DNA of 64,000 bases from Branchiostoma floridae (GCF_000003815.2 NC_049987.1:8002877-8066876); one strand, 5' to 3'; positions 1 through 10,007 are shown, counted from the stretch's first letter. Notes: generated from the letters alone by a model not told the origin. Made by a program: numbers and translations.

Positions 1-44
1 AGGCGGTTGACCAATGAGAAGCCTTGATCCTCCCACGAGTAGTC
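1..44 (-). CDS. Sestrin, coding exon (partial, runs off left edge)
   Basis: The minus strand has a pyrimidine-poor but canonical acceptor (CAG at 47-45) followed by 14 codons reading DYSWEDQGFSLVNR and two bases of a Leu codon. This matches the start of the conserved sestrin C-terminal domain (vertebrate form: QDY-WEDHGYSLVNRL). Phase 0 matches the end of the exon at 2097, giving FRAQ|DYSWED across the junction. The leucine-binding and GATOR2-binding parts of sestrin lie further C-terminal and are outside the window, so they cannot be judged. Length and reading frame are certain; the family assignment rests on this plus seven other exons. Confidence 0.9.
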
Positions 45-2096
45 CTGGACAAACATGACATTTTCATAAGGTGACCATGTTCCACAATGCCTCAGGTGAT
101 TCTGTTTGCATGATGCACATGTCTATACACATGTCTACTTCTCTCTCTTATAGATGCTTGTCCATGTGCTGACAGTATAGTCATGATTTGACATGACCAA
201 CAATGGCAGTACAAATCTATGTCACTATGTACCTTGGTTTGACCAAAGCATTCATTCATTCACTCGCCCATTTATTGTAGCCAAAAGTATAAAGGTTAAA
301 ATACAAAATGTATGCAGAGGTGAGTACGGAAAATTAAGCTAAAGACATCCCTGTTAACAATGTACCGGAACTTCTTCCACAACAAACCAGGATATCATCA
401 TGTACAGAACATTGCACAAACGAGGCACAGTTAAACAAAGCAGATATTTCTGTTAGTCTGAAAACTTATTTTGTTGGTCTCTCTTCTAAAAGGATGTGTC
501 TGAGAGGATAAAGGGGTAAGTATCTCAAATACAGTTCAACTGATACTGGTACAAATGTAACAACTTTCAGTTACAATACATGTCTATGTTGTGCATTGTC
601 CAAGTTGAATTAATAAACTGGACAGATAGCAAGAAAATAAAGTCTACAAAACAAACATAGCAGAGGTGCTATACCATATACAAATCTGATCATTACATAT
701 TAAGGTTTAACCTGATATTCATACATGTACAGAAGTACGAAAGTGCAATATGGAGGCACATATTGCTGAGGCCAACAGATACATGTAGTAAAGATTTAAA
801 GGTTACAAAGATGGAGAAAAAGAAAGAGGCTGAAGCAGAAACAAGTCTGTTATTTACAAGCAATAGTTTGCATATCTGGACAACCATTCAGAACAAACTC
901 CATTTGAAACCTGTGTGGCCAATCATACTGTATGTGGTGTGCAACTGCAATCACACGTGCTTAGCAGATGCTCATGCTTACAACTTACAATGATTGTACT
1001 CTTTGAGCAAGCTGTATATTTAAGCTGAATTTTGTTTTATCTTTCACCCAAGTTCTCTTTTCTTTATGGTGAAGTCAATGCACATTAGAACATGCTGTAA
1101 ACTGTCACTTTTTCACCATAACAACATCCAATATCAAGCTCCACATGCCAAAGTGAGCATTGAGTACAGAGGTCAAAGACTGAGGAAAAAGAACATACCC
1201 TAAGCCAGCCTGGAGGGGCTTCCTTCTCCAAGTGGCAGGGGCAGAGCAAGCAGAGTGAGAATGGGTTGGTTGTCAAGACAACAAACCAGCTAAGCCCTTA
1301 TCCCCAAAGTAGAGATGCACCAAACCCGGCATACACTCGGGAAACCCCAACAGCATTCAAGACAGGAGACATTCTCAAGAGACCCAACAACACTAAAGAA
1401 GTAGTGACAGAAAACATCACATTCACATTGCAATAACTCGACTAATGGCATGCAGACTTAACTTCCACATTGGCTGTCTGCTGAGTCCCAAGTTTCTTTA
1501 TGTTGCCAACTTGTGGCTGGAACTCAAACCATTCAAATGTTCCTGGCAACACCTACTATGTACTGTACAGCAGTTCCACCAAGAAGACATTCGTTTGTAC
1601 TCCATAGGAACATGAACAAGCACAGAGGAACATGCTTCATCAGGTTATATTTCTGCTATTCAAACATTTCAACAGTCTTCTCTGCTGTCTTCCTCAGTGT
1701 GGAAGACAGATAAGAGGAAGACAATGGAGAAGAGAGAGGACTGTCCAAACAGCTGTGTACATTAGGAAAACTACATAATACATTGTATGTCCAACGGAGG
1801 AACATCATGCCACACAAAGTTCAAAGGGCTGAGAGGCTACAGATGCCCTTTTCCCCATAAAGGCACTTGTTGTGATCACAAAGATTATAGACGTGGCCTC
1901 TGCACATACTGTCTACAGGCTTTGGAATGTGTTGAGTAATGGCACAAAACCAATTGGTTGCTAAATGGTCTCCCTCTTGGTCTCATAGGGGGCTCCAGGA
2001 CCTCCATAGGGAAACAGGGCACGACTGACCCCTTAAAAAAACACGTCTATTTGCTTTTAAGTTTTATGAACATCAGAAAACATCCCTGCAGCTCAC
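45..2096 (-). other. Sestrin intron (about 2 kb)
   Basis: The intron lies between the exons at 2097-2224 and 1-44, with a GTGAGC donor and a TTTGTCCAG acceptor. I see no further coding exon in either strand: the open frames here are short, AT-rich and without recognisable motifs. No clear repeat structure was identified. Confidence 0.75.
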
Positions 2097-2224
2097 CTGT
2101 GCTCTAAAGGTGGGGATCGTCCGCTCCTCCCCTCTTTTGGCGAAGTCCTCGTAGTGGAAGTTGGGGTCGTCCCTGTACTTGGCATAGTCGGACACTGCGA
2201 GGCACTCTGAACAGGCACTTTGGC
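2097..2224 (-). CDS. Sestrin, coding exon (acidic/FxYEDF region)
   Basis: The exon begins after TACCAG and ends CAG|GTGAGC. It begins with two bases that complete a Cys codon (TGC) with the T at the end of the upstream exon, then encodes 42 residues: QSACSECLAVSDYAKYRDD, then PNFHYEDFAKRGEERTIPTF and RAQ. The PxFxYEDFxxRGEE...PTFRAQ pattern is diagnostic of sestrins just before the C-terminal helical domain. In vertebrates the preceding linker is variable and disordered, and here it is short. A 130-bp palindromic element sits in the intron immediately upstream, at 2282-2411. The exon is certain on coding pattern and splice sites. Confidence 0.92.
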
Positions 2225-2667
2225 CTGGTAACACTGTAGGGGTAGCGAGCAATTTGTTAGGCTGATACGGATCTTCAACCATATTCTCCAAGCAGAGATT
2301 GGGTCGTGGAGATAGTAGTAGTCAGAATCATTACTGGCTTGTTCACTCCAGCAAGCCGGTAAAAATTTTGACCACTATTATTTCTGTGACCCAACCTCTG
2401 CTTGGAGAATACTTCAACCATACCAAGTATCAGTTTCCCTCAATTCCACAAGGTGTTAGTGGTCAATGCTACTTGGAATCAAAACTTACCTGAAATTCAA
2501 ATCAAAAAGGGGCTAAAAGTAGAGTACAATGGCTCAAGGTGTATCTGTATCCAAAATTGCAAAAGGACTACAAGGATATTCACAATGTAATCCCCAAAGC
2601 ATTACAGAACTGATTCATAACACTTGGTGCATATACATATATACAGAAAAGGTGAAAGGCTACTTAC
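2225..2667 (-). other. Sestrin intron with MITE
   Basis: A 443-bp intron with GTAAGT donor (2667 downward) and TTACCAG acceptor. About a third of it is the MITE at 2282-2411, which ends only about 57 bp from the acceptor, within the usual branch-point zone. The rest is unremarkable AT-rich sequence. Confidence 0.8.
2282..2411. mobile_element. Palindromic MITE with 9-bp target duplication
   Basis: Terminal inverted repeats TATTCTCCAAGCAGAG / CTCTGCTTGGAGAATA enclose about 100 bp that also fold back (ATTGGGTC pairs with GACCCAA; GGCTTG pairs with CAAGCC). The 9-bp direct repeat CTTCAACCA flanks it at 2273-2281 and 2412-2420. It has no coding capacity. The terminal motif TAWTCTCCARGCAGA and the 9-bp duplication are shared with the element at 27915-28049, so these belong to one family. 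A 9-bp duplication is usual for Mutator-like transposons; assignment to that superfamily is an inference. Confidence 0.8.
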
Positions 2668-2806
2668 ACTCAAGACTCTGCTTCTCGACTTTTTCGAATC
2701 TCTGTTTCATCTCCTCCTGGCTGATCTCCTGCAAGTCTGCCGCTTCCTGGATCTTCTTCATCCTGTGCATGAGCATCTCCACACCCGGCTCACTGCTCTC
2801 TAAACT
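2668..2806 (-). CDS. Sestrin, coding exon (MxRMKxLQE...SQEEM region)
   Basis: The exon opens after GTGCAG in phase 0 and ends in phase 1 at T|GTAAGT. It encodes 46 residues, including GVEMLMHRMKKIQEAADLQ and ISQEEMKQRFEKVEKQSLE. Vertebrate sestrins have the equivalent 'VEALMERMRQLQE...ASQEEM..RFE.EK.ES' segment. It is a charged helix, probably coiled, that leads into the disordered linker between the N- and C-terminal sestrin domains. The phase agrees with both neighbouring exons. Confidence 0.93.
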
Positions 2807-3222
2807 CTGCACCACAAACAACAGAAAACAAGTCAAGGAAAGTTTGGCTGTTTTTTATTGATGTAACTTCTGTAAGTAGCAGTAGGTTTAACATAATACG
2901 ATCATGCATGGTTTGTCAGCTTGACAGACTTAGTCAGAATCAGCTGAATCTTTCCCAGTACATTTATCTCCTACAGAATTAAAGTTTTAGTAAAAACAGA
3001 ACCTGTAGTGCGCTATGTGCTATTGTTTGCAGTCTATGGAGATGAAAATGGAGCATTGTGGTGATTATCAGTTTGCAGTTAAAACTTGGCGGGGGGGGGG
3101 GGGCAGAAGATAGAACAAGGATAGTTTTAAATTTGCAGTGAAGAGGTTACAGCTAAACCCATGAACACTAAACCATTGCGAAAGTTCAACATTTAGTATT
3201 TACAGAAATCCTCCGTACTGAC
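2807..3222 (-). other. Sestrin intron
   Basis: A 416-bp intron with GTCAGT donor. It contains a run of about twelve G at 3089-3102 (plus strand), a mononucleotide tract likely to vary in length. Nothing else is recognised. Confidence 0.75.
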
Positions 3223-3432
3223 CGATGCAACACTGTTGGAGTGGTGTGCCTCCACGTCATTAGCTCCCTCCGACAGCGAGGCGGGTTGTAACGTGTGCCC
3301 GCACTCGTGGTCGATCTCCAGGTTGATTCCGGTACCGAAGACGAAGCTGGCGAGCGAGTGGAAGTGAGCGAGCAGCACGATGGCGTGGACGAGCTCCGAC
3401 AAGGACCAGCTGTCATTTCCTCGCAATAATTG
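3223..3432 (-). CDS. Sestrin, coding exon (WSLxELVHAxVLLxHxHSLASF)
   Basis: A 70-codon exon, phase 0 at both ends: TTTGTAG acceptor, TCG|GTCAGT donor. It encodes QLLRGNDSWSLSELVHAIV, LLAHFHSLASFVFGTGINLE, IDHECGHTLQPASLSEGAND and a short variable tail. The WSLxELVHAxVLLxHxHSLASFxFGxGI block is one of the most conserved stretches of the sestrin N-terminal AhpD-like fold. A downstream GTAAAT could serve as a donor but breaks the frame with the next exon, so the GTCAGT site is preferred. Confidence 0.95.
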
Positions 3433-4782
3433 CTACAAAGTAGGAATTCCATTGTTATATATAATTTCTGTACATATATAGACTTAAATTTCAGCCTTAA
3501 ATTATGGGATTTTTCAAGAAATTTCAAGTGTTCTATAAAAAAAATGGATTCTAGAACTTCAGGATTGAAAAAATACTTCTTAATTTTGCATATTCATGTG
3601 ACATTACATAATTTTAGCCCTAAATTATAGAATTTGACAAGAAATTTCAGGTGTTCTACAACAAACAGGTGAGCTAGAACTTCAGGATTGAAAAAATGCT
3701 TCTTGATTTTGCATATTCATGTAACATTACGTAATGTCTGTCTTGCAATTAAGGACAACTGGTAAGTCTATGGTACAGTTCTGTTGAAAATCACCAGATG
3801 GCACTGCATACACAAGTGCTAATACTGGGTAACTTTCTCCTCTAGTCAGGTACAATGTACTACAGCATTCATGTTGTACACATACGCCCACACATACATT
3901 GTACTTCTATATCTTGTAAATGCATGAGAACTAAAATTTCCATAAAAAAACATACATGCTGTGTGCTCCTTGTTGGCAAGAATGAACTGGTAAGTTTTAG
4001 CCAGTTAGGAACTGGTAAGTTTTAGCCAGGTGAAAGTGTCCTGAGGGTACATGTTAATCGGTAGTCTTTTAAGCTTTTAACCTTGCCGTCAGACAACAGA
4101 GCAGACAAACAGCTTAATTCTAGCTTTCAGCTGAACAACTGGAGTAAGAAATCCTCTCCAATTACCCCCCAGAGCAGCCAGGCTACTGGGCTTTTACTCC
4201 AGCAACTAGAGCAGCAAATTGGGCTCACTTCATGATCACAGCTCCCCAATCCTCTGTTCAGGGTAAAATTAGAAACAACCTGACCCACTTGCAACTGGGC
4301 AAACTTTCACTTGTAACTGGACCCCCACTTTAAACAAAGCCAGCCAACCAACTGACAGAGCTACTTAATTGTTCAGTCCATGCTCTAGATCTAGACAGGG
4401 TAAAATTCCACTACATATTATACAAAACAGACATTTTGACTAGCATGATGTCTACAGCCACTCAGTAACAGTTAAAAAAATTTACAGCTTTCAGATATAA
4501 AAAATATTTTAGCATGGAAAAGAGTCAACAATCTATATTGGAATGTTTCCACATGTTGCACACTGGGTTAATTGGGTGCAAGCTCTCACTGTGTGGTAGT
4601 ATGCTGTACAGTCACATACATGCAAGTCTGTTTGTCGCATTTCTGGGTCTAGGCTCCGATCTATTTCAGTATACAGCACAAAAATACAAGAACATCTGGT
4701 CTAAAGTGACTGTTAGAGATACACGATCAGTTTGGCGTCATTTTTTTATATTTATTTTCAAACAAAAGCACTACATTCTTAC
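3433..4782 (-). other. Sestrin intron (1.35 kb)
   Basis: GTAAGA donor and TTTGTAG acceptor. The part next to the downstream exon holds a two-copy tandem duplication (3489-3735). A short 28-bp direct repeat containing AACTGGTAAGTTTTAGCCAG occurs twice at about 3984-4030. No coding or RNA features seen. Confidence 0.75.
3489..3735. repeat. Tandem duplication, two copies of about 121 bp
   Basis: Two adjacent copies share landmarks: TTAAATTATGG / CTAAATTATAG, AGAAATTTCARGTGTTCTA, then AGAACTTCAGGATTGAAAAA and TTTTGCATATTCATGT. The copies differ at scattered positions and by a small insertion (ACAAACAGGTGAGC), so the duplication is not recent. It is intronic and non-coding. Confidence 0.75.
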
Positions 4783-4965
4783 CTCTATGTGTTGTTTTGT
4801 GATGAGCCACGGTCTGTGTGCCAGGATTTTGTTTAATTCGCACAAGTTTTTTAGCTTCTGCGGGATGTAGTCCAAGCCCTTCAGCCAGTCAGGATCGCCG
4901 TCCTGCATCAGGAACTCACTCTCCTGCAGGTCCACCAGGTAGCTGCACTGGTGCCGCGCTGCCGA
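4783..4965 (-). CDS. Sestrin, coding exon with conserved catalytic Cys motif
   Basis: A 61-codon exon, phase 0 both ends (CCCCAG acceptor; GAG|GTAAGA donor). It encodes [19 protein letters not shown], then [20 protein letters not shown] and [20 protein letters not shown]. The ARHQCSYLV motif carries the Cys (SESN2 Cys125) and Tyr (SESN2 Tyr127) of the AhpD-like alkylhydroperoxidase site. In vertebrate sestrins the seventh residue after the Cys is His (SESN2 His132), the third proton-relay residue; here that position reads Gln (CSYLVDLQ). [22 protein letters not shown] is a sestrin signature. See findings for the His-to-Gln change. Confidence 0.96.
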
Positions 4966-5743
4966 CTGGGGATCGAGGGGGAGAGAAACACTGCCATGTC
5001 AGTGGGGTCCTGTGATGCAATCGTCCTGTGATGCAAAGTGCTTGGCTCAGACCCTGGGAGCTGGGACTTCAAATGATGACACTGTTGCTCACACTGGCAA
5101 TAATGCCTTACACTTTATTCTGCTCTTTCTCTCATCAGGAGACGTCTGTGAGATCTAGATCTTCTCTCCTTTTGTTTCATACACATACCTGTCACTGCTT
5201 GCGTCATGCAATTGTGTTAGCCCATGCTATGGAGCACCACATGTTACAACATGGTCCATTCGGTGAGTAGATATAGATGCCATTTACTCACCATGACCCC
5301 TATGTAGTGCCTGTACTAGTGCTGTGGGAGTGTGTGTAGATGGGATGCATGTACTCACCATGACCCTTATGTAGTGCCTGTAGTCCTGTGGTAGCGTGTG
5401 TAGATGGGAAAGCGGGTACACTCACCATGACCCTATGTAGTGCCTGTAGTCCTGTGGTAGTGTGAGTAGAGGGGATGCATGTACTCACCATGACCCTATG
5501 TAGTGCCTGTAGTCCTGTGGTAGTGTGAGTAGAGGGGATGCATGTACTCACCATGACCCCTATGTAGTGCCTGTAGTCCTGTGGTAGTGTGAGTAGAGGG
5601 GATGCATGTACTCACCATGACCCCTATGTAGTGCCTGTAGTCCTGTGGTAGTGTGAGTAGAGGGGATGCATGTACTCACCATGACCCCTATGTAGTGCCT
5701 GTAGTCCTGTGGTAGTGTGAGTAGAGGGGATGCATGTACTCAC
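4966..5743 (-). other. Sestrin intron dominated by an exon-derived minisatellite
   Basis: A 778-bp intron between the exons at 5744-5914 and 4783-4965. Its donor-proximal two thirds are the 64-bp array described separately. The remainder (4966-5280) is unique sequence with no recognisable feature. Confidence 0.85.
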
Positions 5744-5770
5744 CATGACCCCTATGTAGTGCCTGTAGTC
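5283..5770. repeat. 64-bp minisatellite built from a sestrin exon end plus its splice donor
   Basis: The plus-strand landmark CACCATGACC (reverse of the exon end GGTCATG|GTG) recurs at 5289, 5356, 5423, 5486, 5549, 5613, 5677 and 5741, i.e. periods of 67, 67, 63, 63, 64, 64 and 64 bp. The copy at 5741 is the true exon/donor junction; the other seven lie in the intron. Each minus-strand unit has a CTACCACAG acceptor-like sequence, a 27-nt segment reading DYRHYIGVM and a GTGAGT donor. Copies at 5549, 5613 and 5677 keep 27 nt in frame. Those at 5423 and 5486 have lost one base. The 5356 copy keeps 27 nt with one substitution, and the 5289 copy is extended and carries an in-frame TAG. Confidence 0.93.
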
Positions 5771-5914
5771 CTGTGGGAGTGGCCCGTCCATGCGCAGCAG
5801 GTAGTGCTGCAGCCGCAGGAAGCTCTCCAGGTACTGCGGGTGGAAGCCCATGACACTGGTGATGTTCTCCAGCCGATTGTTCTGCAGGAACGCGTCCACA
5901 AACAGCTGTCTGGT
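5744..5914 (-). CDS. Sestrin, coding exon ([12 protein letters not shown]...DGPLPxxYRHYI)
   Basis: A 57-codon exon, phase 0 both ends. The acceptor is CCCTCCAG, the donor ATG|GTGAGT. It encodes [39 protein letters not shown] and [18 protein letters not shown]. The pattern [37 protein letters not shown] is the sestrin N-terminal signature and runs straight into the Cys motif of the next exon. Both edges of this exon have been duplicated: the 3' edge in the 5283-5770 minisatellite and the 5' edge at 6038-6092. Confidence 0.97.
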
Positions 5915-7088
5915 CTGGAGGGATGGTAGGGAAAGACGTTAGCTGCATTAGAGAGACAGTGCTCAAAATACCCACTCGCACATTTGCAACCGCAACCAAA
6001 TTTTGCTTGGCACAACTTAATTTTAAACCCAGGCAGCACAGCTGTCTGGTCTGGAAGGGCAGTAGGGAAAGAGGTTAGCGGAATTAGAGAGGAGATTTAG
6101 TACAAACAAAATTTCTAATGATGTAATTATAACATTTACTACATTTGTAACTGATGGTGGTAGGGTTACATTTCTACCCAGAGCTTGACTGGGCAGGAAT
6201 GAAAAGTATTTTATGAAAGAGAACAAAACACATCGAAAAAAAAAAAAAAGAATTAGTCCTGAGCATACTTTTTAATATTTCTTGATGTACACTTTTATTA
6301 TTTTGTTCCTCCCGAACTGGCCCAGGTTTGGCAATGTGACCCTACCATACATGTAATTAAGATATTTAACAAATATTTAGCATAAGGGACTTTTAAAGCC
6401 ATTTAAAAAGAAAAGGGAGACCTCCTCAAGGTTTTTCAGCAGTCAAGGAAGTTTACAAAACACCACAGATCCATGACTAAGTTGTTTATTTTGCTTGACA
6501 ACTGAATACCATACCAAAACTTGACGTTGGTACGTATACAACAAAAGAAGAGATTTTTTAACTTTTGTTGATATCCTGATAACCTTTATCAAAAACAACA
6601 GGTTACTGCACTGGCTGATACCCAGAAACGTCAATATGGTCAGTACGCCACTGTTTGGTCGGTAAATATCTCACCTCCTATTTGCTTCTATCTAAACAAG
6701 CTTAGCAGACCACAGAAAGCAACAGGTCATTTGAACAGGTGATACCCCATTGAGAAGGACACAGTTTATGTCCAATGTTATCATGCAAGAATATTTACTT
6801 TCATCAGTGACTTGTTGAGTGTAATCCATGTAAGAAAATGTAAAATATCTAGAGGGCAGGGTGGAGGTTATGCTCTGGCTTCTCCTGCATTTAAGGGGGC
6901 ATTTGCTTATAAGTTTTCTGCCCTTGATTACTTAAAAACTTCGGAATGCCAAAAGCATTCAATAAACGTATGTAAAGCTATTGACTGACTGAAATTGGAA
7001 TGAATTACTCAATTTCCTATATGTACCATCACCAATTCAAAACATTACAGACAAATTAATTATGAAATCAATGTAAGAGTGACATTAC
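5915..7088 (-). other. Sestrin intron (1.17 kb)
   Basis: GTAATG donor at 7088 and CCTCCAG acceptor. It holds the duplicated exon edge at 6038-6092 and an A-rich run at about 6234-6249. Otherwise no feature is recognised. Confidence 0.75.
6038..6092. repeat. Duplicate of the sestrin exon 5' edge and acceptor
   Basis: The segment starting ACAGCTGTCTGGTCTGGA at 5902 (last bases of the exon in plus orientation, its CAG acceptor and the pyrimidine tract) recurs at 6038, 136 bp away, with a few differences. The minus strand therefore has a second CTTCCAG|ACCAGACAGCTGT. Using it would add 136 nt and shift the frame, so it is probably silent or used only in error. Confidence 0.8.
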
Positions 7089-7118
7089 CTGTTCATCATC
7101 TGTCTCTGGTGGTACAAT
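7089..7118 (-). CDS. Sestrin, 30-nt microexon
   Basis: The minus strand has TTTTTTGCAG, then 30 nt, then CAG|GTAATG. The exon encodes IVPPETDDEQ and is phase 0 at both ends, so it joins the exon at 7612-7770 (...GEALVL|) to the exon at 5744-5914 (|TRQLFVDAF) without a frame change. Vertebrate SESN1 has a short acidic stretch at this place, between FIPEKEIL and LFADSF. Its symmetric phase means it could be skipped without changing the frame. Confidence 0.85.
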
Positions 7119-7611
7119 CTGCAAAAAACAGTTAACAGAAATTGCGTAAATTCAACTGTACGTTAATAATCTAACTGTACAACATGACAAGCTCATGAGT
7201 AATGCAAAGTCAGTGGAAAATTTTACGCAGAAATCAAAAAGACAAGGACAGCCTAAAAGAGATTCATTGCTGTTGTAAAAGATTAATGTTTGGAAGGAGT
7301 ACATGTAAATGTGGAGTTCAGTACATTTGTGTGACTGTGCATTTGTGGAGAGTACGTGGAAAGCACAGTATACCGGTTCCTCCAAATGCCTTGTCTAGAC
7401 ATATCTACTCTACTCTTATCCTCCACTTCTAGGGGCCTGGCCAGTGGAAGGGCTGGTATACTATAACTTGTTTCAGTCAGGCTATATCCCCCATACCAAC
7501 TCAACATGTACGTTTACTTATGCAAATGTCCATGTGTACCTCCAGGGCGCACATGTAGGTACACACTGTAGCAAACCTGTACTGCATAAATGCGCTACCT
7601 CAAAAACTCAC
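7119..7611 (-). other. Sestrin intron (493 bp)
   Basis: CTG|GTGAGT donor and T-rich TTTTTTGCAG acceptor. No other feature recognised. Confidence 0.75.
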
Positions 7612-7770
7612 CAGGACTAACGCCTCCCCACCGTCCTTCCAAAAGCTACCTGGCAACTCTGTACGCGGAATGAACACATTCGGATTCTGGTCAGTCTTCG
7701 GTAAATCCAACGCAGCTACAACTCCGTCCCCTCTCATGGTAGTACAGTACAAGCGATTCTTTAAAGGCTG
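7612..7770 (-). CDS. Sestrin, coding exon with FIP motif; possible alternative start inside
   Basis: The frame encodes QPLKNRLYCTTMRGDGVVA, then ALDLPKTDQNPNVFIPRTEL and PGSFWKDGGEALVL before CTG|GTGAGT. NVFIPRTEL aligns with the sestrin 'FIPxxEIL' segment that precedes the LFxDxF helix. Upstream is TTTTTCTTCAGCAG, a tandem NAGNAG acceptor; using the second AG starts the exon at 7767 and drops one Gln. Both choices are phase 0 and fit the donors at 48745 and 35101. Alternatively the exon could be a first exon: ATG at 7737-7735 has an in-frame TAA upstream in genomic DNA and A at -3. Confidence 0.85.
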
Positions 7771-9795
7771 CTGAAGAAAAACCGGGTGCCTGACTTAAGA
7801 GGCACGTTTCTACTGCCACAGGGCTGATGGAGCTGCTGAACTGGAATGAGCCTTTGATAAGTACTAGCAAACTCTGTAACTTTCCATTACAGCATGGGTG
7901 GGAAAGGCCATCAGCCTAGACACATGTCTGCAGGCAACGTAGTACGCTGTTGTCAAACAACCCTTTTTCCTTAACTTGCTGTCCTGAGGCTGTGGCAGTG
8001 AAAACTCAGATATGGCCCAGGTTTTGACGTCCTAAGTGGTGAATTCTTGCTGTGATAAACTACTGCTCTACGTGTGAAGTAGGTCGTGCGCGCATGTGCC
8101 ATATAGAGCACAGGCCCTCGCACCACCCTGGAGAGCAAACAACGTGCCCCAGATATCAGGGTCGCCCAATCATCAGCTGGCCAAATATGCCAACTTGTTT
8201 TCCCTTGATCCACACAAGTCTGGCCTCACACCAGTCTGCAAAAACAACCAAATCATACCCCCAGTCACTGACTCTGTCTGAACATCTACAGACTGATCAT
8301 GAACTGACAGACAGGACTGACAGAAAGTGTGGCTAAAGTAGTAAAATGGGATAGATTCTGAATTCTTTCCCAGCTAGGGCAGTCTGACCTAGCCTGAGCG
8401 ATTTCCGCTGGTTATGTCAACAAAACCAACTGTTCCCTTTGTCACTACAGACAGCGGATCAGCTGCCCCAAATGCTTGCAGCAGAATCTGTCTTGTTAGA
8501 AACCTGATAAGGTTAGAAGTGATCCAGTTTACAGCAAAGGGGAAGGCAACAAAACAGGGAAAATTGCAGTTTTTAGAGTCATGTAATATTAGAGCTTAGT
8601 GGAAAATAGATCAAAGCTTACCATGATCAAGTATTAATGCTCACAGAACTGATTAAGTTGATAAAACAGTTGGTTTGAAATAGAGCCCTAGACACAGTCC
8701 ATGACATTGTATATCAAATCAAGAGAGACCATCTCACTCTGGTATCCTGTGCAGCTAGAATATTTGATCAGACTGCCTTCCTTATCTAAACAGAAAAAAC
8801 AGTTTCTCTGAACAGCACAATAACATCCAACACTCAACAGTCCCTGTACAATGTGAATGGCAAGTTTCAAGACCCCCTGAGTGCTAAAAAACAACTTCTC
8901 ATTCACAGTATTCAGCAGCCAAGTATGAAGAACTCTAACCCATTAACCGTCCTGTCACTTTCCTAGGACAACTGGAATGTTCCTCAAGTGTCTGTTATAC
9001 AAACAGCACCCAGCAAAATTGTAACTTTTTTTGCGAAAACCTCTCCAGCCACGTTTAATAGCCTTCTACCTGTACTGTAGCCTAACCCAATTATCAACAT
9101 TGAATTGGTAGACAAAAGGTTATTTTAGTGTACTAAGTCTTAGCTAGGCTTTCCTTCTGTAACATGTACCCACCATTTAACACTTAGAAAGTGCACGTAG
9201 ACCACGTATATATGGTACTATAACTACTAGTAGGTGGAAATTTAAAAAAAAAAAGACTCTTCAGACATCAGCAAGTGCATGCACCATATTTGAATCAATG
9301 CATCTGGATTAAATGTAATATTAGTGTTTAAACAGGTGGTATTCTTATTGAACAGTGATCAGGATAGGCCTCTCAGCTAATGGAAATTTCCAGTCCTTTT
9401 TAGGCTGATGAAATAGTGGGCTCTGATTGGATGGTTCGAGAGGCGTGTCTGAGGCGTTTCTGTGCACCAGACCACATCGGTGATGGAAACATGCCAGAAG
9501 GGAAGCCTTGACTGAAGGTTTGAAAAGGTCGATGACAGTCATGAAAAGAATTGTGATCTGCTTATCACATTCATTAATGTGATAACCATAGATAGGAAAG
9601 GGGTATGTCATTCACAACTAACTAGCTGTAACAATAGTTATGCACAATCATGTAAAGTCACCGTAGAAGTGCACATTATCCGACAAACCCCATGTCACAT
9701 GCTACTGCTCATAAAACCGGACTTGTAATTGCACTGCTGTGAAACACAGTAGCAACCAAAACTTCACACTTTGGTATGACATGCCAGTAACGATA

Positions 9796-10007
9796 GTTCA
9801 CCTTTAGTCTCGAAGAAACCTACAGTAATATACGTTTTTACAGTGTATTTATACAGATCAAGTTGACGGATGGTGGTTGCAAACTACAAACTACATTTTT
9901 CAATAAAATATTGCCATTTGAATCAACACCGTGCGTCGACTTGATATACAAAACTAAACTGTTTTAGAAAACAGCGGATATAGGTAACCTCGCGGATAAA
10001 GGTGAAC
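9796..10007. mobile_element. MITE, GTTCACCTTTA-ended family (copy 1)
   Basis: GTTCACCTTTA at the left end is mirrored by CGGATAAAGGTGAAC at the right. Internal landmarks TTGACGGATGGTGGTT and AAATATTGCCATTTGAA are shared with the second copy at 61624-61829. It has no coding capacity. The superfamily is not determined. Confidence 0.75.

Noticed and set aside
5300-5999. Open frames of 84-103 codons across the minisatellite (TTGLQALHR repeats and similar)
   Set aside because: They are read-through of the 64-bp repeat in other frames. The true coding frame is the sestrin exon 5744-5914.
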